DNA from: Eutypella sp. D-1
Lineage: Eukaryota; Ascomycota; Sordariomycetes; Xylariales; Diatrypaceae
Reading direction: 5' to 3'
Length of the DNA stretch: 64,000 bases
NCBI GenBank assembly: GCA_023313575.1
Contig: JAJTTP010000019.1
Coordinates: 62,001 to 126,000 of the forward strand
Shown here: one piece after another, positions 43,501 through 54,679 of the stretch
Layout of the letters: every line of letters begins with the position of its first letter
Position numbering within the stretch: position 1 is the first letter of the stretch
The notes under the pieces: generated by a model
Database searches by the model: none
What the model was told of the DNA's origin: nothing
Seen by the model: only the letters and a program-made list of their open reading frames with translations
Translations under genes and position numbers: made by a program

Positions 43501-44554
43501 TCTCTATGCACGCTATCATTCCATGCCTGTGAGTCGCATATATCAGGGAACTTCCGACCCCGGAAGTTTGGATTGGCTTTTAGAACCTTCCAAAACCGCT
43601 CCTGGTCATGCCAGTCTTCTTCATATTGAATATCCACAGCAGCCAGATCAACAGAACAATAGAGAGCCACGCGCATGAACTCCCAAGCTAGAGCGAGTGG
43701 AGCACCTGCAAGCCCAGGAGGAAGTTGGGCTGATCCTTCCAATCAGCCAACGAGTACTAGCATTAGGAATATCGGTAGAATTGTAGTCTAGACCTACGCC
43801 AAACAAGCTCAAGTAAGCCTCTCAAAACAGATAATGTCGTGTTTCTCCGCGGCGAGCTTGTACTTTCCGAATGATTTGCATCTGCCCCTTCATCCTGGTA
43901 ATTCACGCGCACAGGGCTTGAGCTAGGCACAGAACTTGAAGAGAGAGTATTGAGGCTTGGGGCAACAGATGGTGAGTGCCAGTCACGTTGAAGATCGGAT
44001 GAAGAATTGGCATTCCCTGGCTGTGATTGAGATGCTGTGAATTGCGCCCAGGCGTCTTCAAGTGCTTGGGTTTCATTATCGGAGATGTCAGATGAATAGC
44101 CGACACCGGTCGACTGTGATTGGGACGCCGTGTGATCGGCCCAAACGTCCTCGAGTGCCTGAGTTGCATCATCAGAAAGAGCGTACGAGTCGTTACTGAG
44201 ACCCGATGGTGATTGTGGGAGATTGCCACCATGGGAATCCCATTCCAAAGTCGTCTGCGCACCGCACAGGTCGTCATCGTCATCATCGGAATCGCTGAGA
44301 TCAAAGGGCCGAAATGGAGAGGAGTCCCTTTGTATCTGGGCGGAGAACTGGTTTTGAGTACCCCATACTGCCTCAGATGCCGCGGGCACGAATAATGGGG
44401 TCAACCGGGGCGGAGTCGCGATACTGTGGGTCTGAGTTCTTGATGTCGTTCGGGCAGGAATGGTGTCAATTTCCTGATTAATGCGATGGGCCCCTGTGTT
44501 ATTGCTGGCGCTTTGGTACCCCAACCTCCGACTTGGGAAGTCCTGATGTCTCAT
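40545..44554 (-). CDS. RNA-dependent RNA polymerase of the RNAi pathway (QDE-1/SAD-1/RRP-3 family)
   Basis: Exons 43798-44554, 42959-43705 and 40545-42889 give 1282 aa. The introns are 92 bp (gtaggt...ttgcag) and 69 bp (gtgcgg, tactaac branch, cctag). Eukaryotic RdRPs make double-stranded RNA from aberrant single-stranded RNA for small-RNA silencing. The catalytic loop GGDYDGDKAWV has its Asp triad at about 848-852. Other family blocks: RISLGLTKTTPAFVF across junction 2, VMNDGIARVSPSVM (about 547-560), FWGILEPNEVQLCF and VLVARSPAHLPSDIQKVRAV. Residues 1-250 are disordered and acidic (DSDDDDDDL) and hold a 21-residue tandem repeat (127-147 and 158-178, TQALEDVWADHTASQSQ-like). The length and intact catalytic loop suggest a working enzyme. 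Which of the three fungal RdRP clades it belongs to was not decided. Confidence 0.92.
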
Positions 44555-45464
44555 GACGATGTTCTACGTAAAGGGAGGTCGAAAGCAAAGTAAGGGCAGA
44601 ATAGATCGAAACTCTAAAAATGCCGAGGTAAAACGGTGGGACCGTTCATCATTATTCTGATCATTTAGTCGCGAGATCTGATCTCGATAAGGAGTTACCA
44701 ACGGCGAACATAGAGAAAGTATATGAATAGGTAAACAAACTACCGAAGATAGGAAAGTCCTATGAATTCTTGGGCCAACCTAGACTGAACTTGGTCTAGA
44801 TCTCTTGTTAAAGTTTCCCCGCTTGCCCCGCTCTTGCCCGCTCAGCCCCGCCTTTCCTAACTTGGCCTGGCCCTAGTATGAATAAGGAAAGGCCAGATCA
44901 GCTCCCAGAAACATTCTCGACGCGACGATAATTTATATCAAAATAGGGGGGTTGCATCGGCGTTGCTTATAAGGGTTGCACAGCTGCAACACCAACGCCA
45001 CTAACAGCACCAAAAACGTCAACACCAACATTCGACCCCTTCACGTTGAACCACAGGTATCATAAGTCCATACGGATATGGATAAGGGATAAAATTCTAT
45101 TGGTGCACCAAGCACATGTCTTGGGGATAGGCGGTGGGGCATGGGTGTCTCTAGCCTACCGTGGTGTTCTGCTAGGCTGCATTTCATGCCTCTCTCTACT
45201 TACATAGCCGCAAGCTTCTGGATCGTTCTATGATCCTTCATTACGGTATCTGCTAACGGTCAAATGAGGGATGATTGTTGGATTGCAGGATCTGCGCAAA
45301 CTCGCCCGGTACCAAAATTTACACAGCATTGTGAGTGCGTCCCTGGGGTCTGGGGCATATGGAAGAATATATATAAATCATATATATATATCCTATATGA
45401 GCTCCTCATGCTGTGTTTCGTTGAGAATATGTTCTGTTGGAGTAGCACAACCCCACGAAACATC
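44555..45464. other. Intergenic, divergent promoter region
   Basis: Between the RdRP and the F-box-like gene. Contains a CCCCGC-rich stretch at about 44816-44860 and a small inverted repeat gttgca cagc tgcaac at about 44975-44990. An ATG at 45264 opens the frame of the next gene, but the peptide before 45465 is not protein-like. Confidence 0.45.
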
Positions 45465-46610
45465 ATGGAGTTAACAGCAAATCCATGGCATCGCCTGCCC
45501 CAAGAGCTCGTCGACATAGTCTTGGATGCATTGACTACGTCTTATATGGATGATCCGACATTTCAATGGTTGATTCTGCGCCGAATCTCGAGCCATCGGA
45601 TGCGGAAAGTTGAGCAATTATTTCTACGCTACTGGCTGCCTAAATTGACGATCACTCTGTATTCTGGGTCGTGGTTTCATATAGACTACACACTGCCCAA
45701 TACCATGTCGACTACCTGTCGAAACCGAGTACACTTCGAAGCGGATCAAGACAACATTGTAGATCGCTCGATCGAGGCAGGTCTATATACATTGTGGTAT
45801 CATTATGGCTTTGAGAACCGGGTAGCCCATCTGAGGTTAGGCGAGGGCGTTTTAAACCACGGTATTAGAGAAGGCCATATCGTCAACGACACAGATATCG
45901 TCGGTTTGAAAGTCGAGAGGGAAGGCCTGTCGATTTCTTTCGACTGGAAGCAAACGATCCATTCCCTGCTCCGGGAAGAGATGCTGATGCATAAGATCCA
46001 GAAACAATTGGTATGCGCCAGTAATCTCGATAAAGTGGATGGCGGACGACCGTACTGACGAAGTCAGATATCCCAACGGATACAGGAACTAAATAGTGGT
46101 AATAAGTGGCCATCCTCGCCTGCCGAACAGAGAGTCGAGCTCGTAAAGCAACTTGCGCTTGACATTCAAATGCGAAAGCGGGTAACAGTACAGAAGCACC
46201 GGCTTGCGAAGCACGACCGCAGCGGCTCTACCAGGCTCGGAAGTTTCAGCAGGGAGTCAGCGCATCTACACAAGCAAGCCTTACCGTCGCTACCAACGGC
46301 GCCCCCAGCGATTATTCATCTCTCCTGCTGCGAAATCTGCTCCCGGCAGTCCGGACCGAGCATATTTGAGGTGGTATCCCAGGAAGAGAGTCCCGTGCTG
46401 GCACTGAAGGGATGGCAGTTGCTCGATGGCGAGGAGCTCCTGAACCTCTACGGTGAGGCCTTCGGTTGGAAATGTTGCCAGTGCAAACGACGGGAATCCG
46501 ACGTGGCGTGGCAACAGGGGCGAAAGAGCCAATGGATGAAAGGCAGATATGGCACTGCTAGAGAGGCGCTTTTTGGGGGGCCTTGTGCTAGGTGGGATCC
46601 ATTGGGCTAG
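45465..46610 (+). CDS. F-box-like protein with two cysteine pairs, two exons
   Basis: Exons 45465-46010 and 46068-46610 give 362 aa. The 57-bp intron has a gtatgc donor, tactgac branch and agtcag acceptor. The N-terminus (NPWHRLPQELVDIVLDAL, residues 6-23) has the LPxELxxxIL pattern of a fungal F-box, which would recruit targets to SCF ubiquitin ligase through Skp1. The middle of exon 1 has many aromatic residues (YWLPKLTITLYSGSWFHIDY). Exon 2 is basic, then carries CCEIC and CCQCKRR, two Cys pairs about 65 residues apart that could bind zinc. No leucine-rich, WD or Kelch repeats, so the substrate-binding part is unknown. The F-box call is by pattern and moderate. An in-frame ATG at 45264 was not used because the extra 67 residues are low-complexity and hydrophobic. 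Confidence 0.62.
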
Positions 46611-46745
46611 TGGTGTAGAAGGTAGATCGACATGATTTGCATGACACATATTTCATTTGAAAAGCTCCCAGAGTGGTCTATTCAACCCACATGAGTGGTA
46701 GCAATCACGATATATTAATTCTATTCTTGTGTTGCGGACGCTCCG

Positions 46746-48400
46746 TTAAGACGAACTATCCCTCAAGGAGGCAGCTTTGTCCACTTGCCGATCCTTCGAG
46801 TGGAAGCTTTCAGCGGTCTCTACTACCGTGTCATCCTGTTCCACACGCTTCCCTTCAAGACCCTCGTCGTAGATCTCTGGATGCTGGCGAACGTAGTACC
46901 ATATGTAGAGCATGGCAAGGATGCTCCCCACGGAAAATGCGGCTGAAAGAGGGAAACCGATGGGATAGCGCGGCGAGTCACTGACGCGCCAGGCACCCAG
47001 GGGTATCGTGGCGTGGCCTACGTAGACGAGGGTGACAGCCAGACCGACGAGGATAGACCGCACTTCAGGTTCGCGACGCAGGATCTGTGCCAACCAGGCG
47101 AGGAGCGCATACCCCCACGCCGCCGTCGCAAAGGTCAGGTAGTAGAAGGTCATGATGGTGGCGTGCGAGTGGCCCGGCCAGGCGGACAACACGGCGGTCG
47201 ACACGAGCTGCAACGCCGCTGTTCCAATGGACACCTGCCAACGCCAGTCCTTCCAGTCGCTCAGTGCGTTCAGCCCTATGTTGCACACGATCGATATCGA
47301 GTATCCGACTAGTGGAAGTAGATTGACCGTATAAACCGAGTACAGGGGCTCGCCTGCGGAGTCCTTGACACCCTTGAGGTAGAGCAGGAAGTAGGAGTTG
47401 GCTCGCTGCGACCAGGCGTATTGCATGTATGCCGCTAGAAATGCGTAGGTGATGGGAGTGGAAATCAAGAGGCGGATTTTATGCATGAGCAGGCGGGCGG
47501 AGATTAGCTCCGCGGTGGCGGTACCCTCGCGCGACATCCTGGAGGCGGCAAGCCGACGCTCGGGCACGGTGAGGTAGAGGGCGCGCGAGATAGGAGGCGA
47601 GTCTGGGATCGCAAGAAATCCCACCGCACCGCAAGCCATCGTGATAGTCCCCGACACAATGAAGAGCCACTGCCAGCCTTCGAGCCCTTGTGCTCCGTTA
47701 AGGTTCCTGTACAGCGCTGCCTGCAGGATTCCCAGGAACATGTTGCCCGCTACCCCGCTTACCCCGAAAATGGCCAATCGCTTCCCGATCTCCCGTGGCG
47801 TGTACCAGTTGATGATCAAGCTCACAATTCCCGGCCACGAAGTTGACTCGGCCACGCCGAGAATGAATCGCAATGCGAATACTACGTATCATCTATTAGA
47901 AAGAATATAATCACGTCTGTAGGGATGAAAAATAAGAGATGAAAAGAATGTCGTGGCTTCGACATGATTCGATTTATCGGGCATCACTTACTAACTTTCG
48001 CATTTGGCGCCTTGTAGGTGACGAGCGTGACGGCACCCCAGATTATCTCGCAGGCTGGGAGAAATAGGGATGGGCGAACGCGGGTCTGTATCATCTGGGA
48101 AGGGACGATAAAAAGCGCGTAGCCGATGGAGAAGTAGGTAGTAAATTCAACCAGCTCGTTGCCGTACAGCGACAGCGATTCCTTCATACCGGACACATAT
48201 GCTTGCGTCGTGCCGGACTGGTCCATATCCTTGAGTAGGCCTGCGATGAATGCCCAGGTCAACAGCAGTGTGTCGAGCTTCAGTACCAACACGTGTTCCG
48301 GGTCTCGGAAGTACGGGTGAAGCTTGCCCAGCCAGGACGAAGAATGCTCCTTGGGAGGAGACGGCTCCGAGAGGCCGGTTATTTCCTCTGGGACCGACAT
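46746..48400 (-). CDS. MFS transporter, Dal5/allantoate-permease (ACS) type, two exons
   Basis: Exons 47992-48400 and 46746-47881 give 514 aa; the 110-bp intron has a gtaagt donor and cgtag acceptor. A 12-helix proton-coupled permease of the plasma membrane. Family marks: LDTLLLTWAFIAGLLKDMDQSGTTQAYVSGMKESLSL early in the protein, FALRFILGVAESTSWPG across and after the junction, WYTPREIGKRLAIFGVSGVAGN, and a C-terminal RVEQDDTVVE tail. Members carry organic anions, vitamins or allantoate; the substrate here is unknown. Start is the ATG at 48400 (MSVPEEITG). Divergent from the dioxygenase and isomerase genes, which suggests a small catabolic cluster with its own importer. Confidence 0.85.
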
Positions 48401-49791
48401 CTTATGAAGGGTGAACAGGCACGACTTTTGGATTTCACGAATTCGTTCCAAACCGCCCGTACCGGGCTAAGAAATCGTTGGATACGTGAATCGTTCCTCC
48501 CTTATGGGACCGGTTGCTCTGAGATCCTTTATATCTGTTGGTTGTTAGTGGTCACTGGTATGGACCCACATACCAGTAGGAAGTACCTAGGTACCTATCT
48601 CCCGTTTATATAAGGATACGGGCTTCGCCCGTATCCCTCTCAGATAGATAGATAGACCTTAGACCAGGATACCACACCAGTCTCACCACCTTTCGTTATT
48701 GTTATTATCTCTTTCCTTTACGTACGTACCTACCAACAATATCATCCCCTCATGGGGGCAAGTGGTCTGTGTATAAAGGAAGCATAAGGTCTTGCTTGCT
48801 CTGTCCTGCGCATGGACTTCATATGGCGTAAAACAAGTGGTAAATATCAAATCCGTCTAAACCTTTCAGGTTGTTGCTTGATTTTCACGATGCACCCCTA
48901 TCTAGACCAATACAGGTTATCTCATTGGCCAGCCTGCTGCAGGTAAATAACACAATCGCCTTGAAAATGTCGTAATGCTCGGTGCAGCTTCTGGGCGCCC
49001 CGGTCCGATTGAACTACCCCTAGAATAGTGATTCTCGGCCCAGCTAACCAGGGTCTGGTCGGGAATAGATCCCGACCCGGAGGTGGTGTCGCTAAAATAC
49101 ACCCGATTGTTCAAAGATTGACAAGCTCTTCGTCTCATTCGTCTCGCGTTTAGATTTCTTCTTCATAAGACGTAGAGTCAGAGTCGGGTGCACAGGACCT
49201 AAAGGTAATAATGATAGATTTGGAGTAAGCAAAAGTGGTGGTTCATTCATACATTTTCTGTTCAGAAGCCATATGATGTCTACAGTCTACTCGTTACTGC
49301 GTACTGTAACACGGCATATCGTGCGGTAATGCAGCGGTATTACCCGCAGCCAAGAGTACCCCATTAGGAGATAAGCAAGTCGGACAGTTCCTGACTCTCG
49401 TTATACGATGTTGGCCAAGAATCACTTTTCAGATGCTTCTATCCCGGATTCATTTTAGTACCGGAGCGGAGTGGAGCGGTCGTGTGCGATCTACGACCCT
49501 GGATGCATATGGCAAATGTCGTCTTCTGCCCTCCGAATGATGTTATCAAAGGTGGAGAATTCTAGGTCCGCTCCGTGTGGAAGTTGGTATCTACGCCAAG
49601 ACAAGCGGACTTTGATATCGTATGGTCAGAAGGCCTTCGGAGCATCATCGGTTCTCAGCTCCGAGAGAGAGCATGGGTATAATATCTATGCTTCGCTTCA
49701 CGCGACTAAGGGGCAATCCCTTTCATATCAGCTTTAGCAACTCAACTTGGAAAGCGCACTTGTTTTATCTAAATATCGGCCTACAGCAGTC
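48401..49791. other. Intergenic between permease and dioxygenase
   Basis: Divergent upstream region of about 1.4 kb. Holds a perfect hairpin at 48614-48636, a cctaggtacctatct motif just before it, a short gata tract after it, and no supported gene. Confidence 0.45.
48614..48636. repeat. Perfect 10-bp hairpin
   Basis: ggatacgggc ttc gcccgtatcc: ten perfect base pairs and a three-base loop, about 215 bp upstream of the permease start. Possible regulatory or structural element; no second copy noticed. Confidence 0.6.
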
Positions 49792-51024
49792 ATGGCGACA
49801 TCAACTAAGACGGTAAAAGAGCCATTGTATCCGGCATACCTTCCAACTAGGCCCGACGGGTTCACCCCGACGATAGATGTGCCACCCTTTGACGCCGATG
49901 AGCCCGGAACTCGTGCAGATCCTTCAAAGCCCCACCTCCTCGGCGGACCCGGGGTAAAGGCGACGAACATCACACCCCGCATCGGGACGGAGGTCAGGGG
50001 TATCCAGTTAAGCCAACTATCCAAAGCCGGCCTTGATGAGGTCGCATTACTCGCAGCCGAACGAGGGGTCGTCGTATTTGTAGGACCAATTGTACCAGAA
50101 CCACGCACAAAACTCTGATTGACTTGTAGTGAATTTAGAGAGATCAAGACTTCGCGGACATTGGGTTTGAGAGACAGCTAGACCTTGTCAGGCATTATGG
50201 GCCTCTCCACAAGGTATACTACCTGATTATAATAGAATTTGAGCTTAAACTAACCATTTGTCTTTTTTCAGCATCCCACCATGGGATACCCGGAAGGAAC
50301 GGGGCCGGAGTTCCATGTGGTGTACGCCGATGAGACAGCGTGAGTCAAGCATGGATCCCGACCGGATGTTTAAGCTCCTGAGTCTAACAAGATTGTCAAA
50401 TCCAGGGGAAACCTAAGAACGCTGCTAGGCCCGCACACCTCTTACGACCTCTGGCACGTGGACCAGACTTTCACACCGAACGTGCCGGCAACGACCTTCT
50501 TCTGGGTGCTGGAGACGCCAGAGTCGGGAGGCGGCGACACGGCGTTCACATCGCTGACAGCAGCGTATGAGGCGCTTTCACCGACATTCCGGCAGGTGCT
50601 GGCACCACTGACGCTATTCCATACATCTGCGTCGGTGGGCGAGGTTGCGCGAGTGGGTGCAGAGCGGGCGCTCAAGGAGGCCGTCAACACGACGCACCCG
50701 CTTGTGATCCGGCACCCGGTGACTGGTAAGCCGTCGCTGTTCGTCAATCCAACTATCGCGCGAAAGATCGAGGGCATGCTGCCGGAGGAGTCGGACGCCC
50801 TGCTCAAGTTTCTACACGACCATATTCGCAGCCTCGACTTTAGTTGTCGCGTCCGCTGGGAGAAGGGCTCTGTCGTCGTCTGGGACCAGAGATCTGCCGG
50901 CCACAGCGCCGTCCCGGACTTCGCAGACGGCGAACGCCGTCATATGGTTAGGATCATCCCGTACGGATCGCGTCCCGAGCCAGCTTTTCCGGACTTATAT
51001 GGGCGACCGAACGCGACAAAGTAG
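49792..51024 (+). CDS. TauD/TfdA-type Fe(II)/2-oxoglutarate dioxygenase, four exons
   Basis: Exons 49792-50079, 50139-50213, 50272-50339 and 50406-51024 give 349 aa. Introns are 59, 58 and 66 bp, each with a clear branch site. Oxidises a substrate (sulfonates, sulfate esters or related acids in this family) with 2-oxoglutarate and O2. The iron-binding facial triad is visible: His 161 and Asp 163 in LWHVDQT, and the distal His 310 in RSAGHSAVPD; the 2-oxoglutarate-binding Arg is probably 326 (HMVRIIP). The N-terminal half has GVVVFRDQDF and HYGPLHKHPTMGYPEG, both typical of the fungal branch. No targeting signal. It is followed 0.4 kb downstream in the same direction by the PrpF-type isomerase. 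The exact substrate cannot be told. Confidence 0.9.
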
Positions 51025-51420
51025 AGGTTTCCGAGATCTCAGAAGTGAGAGGTTGATGAATGGAAGGGCCATATCATTTTAGTTTATCATGCATGTATGT
51101 AGAAGCGTGGCGAAGACCATCATCTTGTCACCTGAATTATCCTCCCGCATGGCGGTAGGGATAGTATTGGTTGGGGCATTTTAGTGCTGTTATCTTCCAC
51201 TGAACGTAACCCGGAAGGCCCATGCCCGCCAACTCCATTGGATGGACCGCTAAAGACAGGCGCCGGAGACAATTCGCTCTTTAATTAATTTAGTTAGGCA
51301 CTACTTAGAAATGAGCTGCAATTCTAACCGATGACTGCGACCAGAGAACTCATCCACTCTGCATGACAAGGTATTGCATTTTGAATTAAGACAGACCGGA
51401 AAGACGTCCGCTTACTCCAA
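51025..51420. other. Intergenic, dioxygenase to isomerase
   Basis: About 0.4 kb between two genes in the same direction. No feature seen. Confidence 0.5.
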
Positions 51421-52680
51421 ATGGCGTATTGTGTAATTCGTTCTGCCTTGCAGCAGCATTGTCGACTAGCACATTCCAAGTCGCCATCGCTATGTAGCAT
51501 AGGACCAAGCCGAACTTCTCGATGGTTCACATCCTCGGTCCAGCGGAAAGGGGCTCAAAATTCCTTACCGGCCGCCTACTACAGGGGCGGAACCTCGCGC
51601 GCGATATTTTTCAAGCGCGATGATCTGCCAGAGGATACAACGCAATGGGATAACATCTTTCTCGGTGCAATCGGCAGCCCGGACCGGTACGGGCGGCAGC
51701 TTGACGGGCTTGGTGGCGGTATTTCGAGCTTGTCTAAGGTATGCGTGGTGGGACCGTCAAGGCAACCCGGTGGGGAGGCAGACGTTGATTATACCTTCGT
51801 GGCCATTGGTGTGCGCGACGACACTCTTGACTACTCTAGTAACTGCGGCAACATGTCGGCTGCGGTCGGCCCCTTCGCAGTTGACTCGGGTATGCATGAG
51901 GTACCGCCATCAGATGGTCAAGGCGATGACGGTAGCGACCTGGCCACCGTTCGTATCTATAACACTAACACCAAAAAGGTTATCAATGCCACCTTCCCCG
52001 TGGTTGACGGTGAGGCCGCCGCGTCGGGCGACTTCAGTATCGACGGTGTGTCTGGCACAGCCGCCCGTGTGCAGCTGGACTTTGTGCGACCGGCGGGATC
52101 CCGCACGGGCGTGCTTTTACCCACCGGAAACGTAGTGGACGAGGTCGAAGGCGTACGTGCCACGCTGATAGATGCCGGAAACCCATGCTGCTTTGTTTCA
52201 GCAGCGGACCTAGGCGTTGACGGCACTATGAGCGCCCAGAAAATCGACGAGGATGCCCCGTTGCTGGAAAGGCTCGAGTCGATACGCCGGCGTGCGGCAG
52301 TGATGATGGGCTTGGCGAATACGACGGACAAGGCACCCGGCAGTGTGCCTAAGATAGCTTTCGTATCCCCGCCGAAAGGCAACGGCACCTCAGGAGGTGA
52401 TATCGTCGTAAGGGCCATGTCTGTCGGTCAGCCACATAAGGCCATACCCGTCACCGTGGCTCTAGCTGTCGCGGCTGCAGCCAAGATTCCGAATAGCACG
52501 GTCGCCAAGAATATGCATGCGGGTACAGGCCCAAGCATAAAGCAAGAAGGGATAGATATTAGCCACGCGAGCGGGAGCCTGAAGGTGGGGGCCAAGTTTG
52601 ACGCTCAGGGACACCTGGAGTTCGCGACCGTATTCAGAACAGCCAGGAGACTAATGGAAGGGCGGGTATTCTGGAAATAA
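51421..52680 (+). CDS. PrpF-type aconitate/methylaconitate isomerase, probably mitochondrial
   Basis: 419 aa, one exon. The PrpF family moves the double bond or changes geometry of aconitate-like acids (2-methylaconitate in propionate metabolism; related enzymes act on aconitate or itaconate-type acids). Residues 1-50 are Arg/Ser-rich without acids, fitting a mitochondrial presequence. The core starts at AAYYRGGTSRAIFFKRDDLP (about 51-70), followed by QLDGLGGGISSLSKV and YSSNCGNMSAAVGPFA (about 140-155), the last carrying the Cys/Asn block conserved in the family. A second-domain counterpart is DAGNPCCFV (about 257-265) with the second conserved Cys. Both halves of the fold are present and the length is usual (about 390-400 plus presequence). 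It may share a pathway with the neighbouring dioxygenase and permease. Confidence 0.88.
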   Translation: MAYCVIRSALQQHCRLAHSKSPSLCSIGPSRTSRWFTSSVQRKGAQNSLPAAYYRGGTSRAIFFKRDDLPEDTTQWDNIFLGAIGSPDRYGRQLDGLGGGISSLSKVCVVGPSRQPGGEADVDYTFVAIGVRDDTLDYSSNCGNMSAAVGPFAVDSGMHEVPPSDGQGDDGSDLATVRIYNTNTKKVINATFPVVDGEAAASGDFSIDGVSGTAARVQLDFVRPAGSRTGVLLPTGNVVDEVEGVRATLIDAGNPCCFVSAADLGVDGTMSAQKIDEDAPLLERLESIRRRAAVMMGLANTTDKAPGSVPKIAFVSPPKGNGTSGGDIVVRAMSVGQPHKAIPVTVALAVAAAAKIPNSTVAKNMHAGTGPSIKQEGIDISHASGSLKVGAKFDAQGHLEFATVFRTARRLMEGRVFWK

Positions 52681-54582
52681 ACTCTCCCACTGCCAAATTA
52701 GAGATATTTAGTTCAAAATTCATTCCAGCGAGGAAATTTGCATAGTTGGACGTTTTAGTCCATATCACTACCATTGTGTTGTCTCTTTACCCGAGGTTAG
52801 TGATGGGATTTCTCCGCACACGAGGGAGTTATCTTTTGCAAATTACTTCGTATACTTTTCGTTCATGAATACAATATTCCAATTCGTCATGGGTCCTATG
52901 AATCTCTATGCAGGGGTTAAATTGTTTGTACCGTAAAGTTTGAGTAATTACATCACAGGATTAACCTCACGTGTGAGTGTGGAAAGCACACTCACAGTCA
53001 TCGTCGCTTGGTCAGTACACTACCATGCAGACGCATCGCGCTACATGCAGGGCAGTTTTTCATCAGTAAGGGCAGCATAGGTGATCACTTCGTTATTGGG
53101 GAAACCTAGTTTGACCTCGGCGATGAACTTACCAGCGGGCGGCGCAGGTCGGGGGCTGTTCACTATAACCTATAAACGATCAAACAAATCTTACCTATAT
53201 GAGAGCCCTCTATATGCCGAGATCATAAAATGAAATGCCGATGACGTTGGGCGGCGCTGTTAAGTCTTAATACTGCTGTAGAGATCGCTCGATGCTTACA
53301 GGGTGTCCGGGGAGATGACCATGATCCAAGCGCTTGGAGTGATAAGGCTGTTGATCCAGTCAGTCATGGTCTGGTGTGGGATACAGCCAGCTTACAATGT
53401 CTTCAAGTAATGGCATTACTCTCTTTCATGAATTATTGGAGTTGGGTAGTTCCTGAGTACGCCGTAGGCATACTCTCCGAGACTGCTTTGGCGATATTTC
53501 GTGTTGAACGGCTGAGGTGCGGGCCACTTACGCTAACTGGAACGGTGGTTCGGGCTATGAATAGGTCTAAGCAGCCCCATATAATCCGTACTATGCGCCT
53601 ATTCAGCACATATTTTCCCTAGACACGCTGTACTGTGGGATTTGTAAAGCTGCGTCGCGTCTTCCTTTTTAATATGTAATTTTTTTTCTTTTAGCTACCT
53701 ATAAAGCTCTAGGCCGTAGGACACCAAGTCTACAGTATTTTTTGTGAAGTAATTCCCGGTTCATAGCGTGAAACCCCAGGAGGGCAACTCGAGACTGCTG
53801 GAGCTGCTGAACTGTTCGCTAGATGCCCCACTACCGAATAGCGGTAGAAAGGGGTCGGCCGCATTGAACTTTCTCCCATACGAACCAGCTTGTCTCTTGT
53901 ACAGCTAGGAACATGAGATGACCTCATAGTGTCGCTGGAATTGCTGGAGCGATCTGCTTCCTTTTACTTTCCCCTTTAAACCTGTTGCACACTCTATCGT
54001 ACATCTCTAATATACCTCCCAAATTGAATGCCAAGATATGTCGTCGCTTCGCGCGAACGTACGCTCTTGCGTGTAGTGGTAGAAGTTGATCCATCACATA
54101 CCATCTACGAAGTACAGTAATGTCTATATAGAATACAGCACAGCCGTGCAGGCAGGCATGGCCATACCGCCATAGCCACGTAGGCTAATTCCACATTGGA
54201 CACATCAGTACCCAGATCGATGGATTATACGTCATCAGCTTCAACACCGCTACAACGGATAACGCCCAGCCAAGATTTCACAGCCGAATCATTTACATGG
54301 TGAGAGGTACACAGAGGCCCCAACCAACTCCAGTTATTAGAGTATATGCCTAGTTCTACCAATTGTTAATGGAAAGGGGCTTGTAGGTATCATGTCAGCC
54401 GTGAGATTTTGCGGCCGCATCGAGCTCCGTCAGCCCAGTACCTTCCGCGTATGGAAAGCATTGACTGTCAGATTCAAATATACCGAGATCTGGGCATTCT
54501 AATTAACTGCTAATTGAACTCTGGGGTAATACCGTCTATCTCCTTGAACAATCAGCCCAGTGAATATGGGACGGCATTCGCG
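52681..54582. other. Intergenic, no gene supported
   Basis: About 1.9 kb, AT-rich in parts. A few ORFs up to 82 codons (for example 53374-53622) without recognisable features or intron-joined partners. Confidence 0.45.
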
Positions 54583-54590
54583 TATATAAG
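54583..54590 (+). promoter_or_regulatory. TATA box of the secreted-protein gene
   Basis: tatataag, 97 bp before the ATG at 54680. Good match and spacing. Confidence 0.5.
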
Positions 54591-54679
54591 AGGAGTCGTC
54601 CTTCGTAGATCTTTAGTCGAGGCCAGGAGTATCACGTTCTCATTCAGAATTAAACCAAGGATAACAACAACCTAATACA

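Noticed and set aside
45264..45464. Upstream in-frame ATG for the F-box-like gene
   Set aside because: The 67 extra residues are Tyr/Ile/Cys-rich and not protein-like; the F-box starts just after the ATG at 45465.
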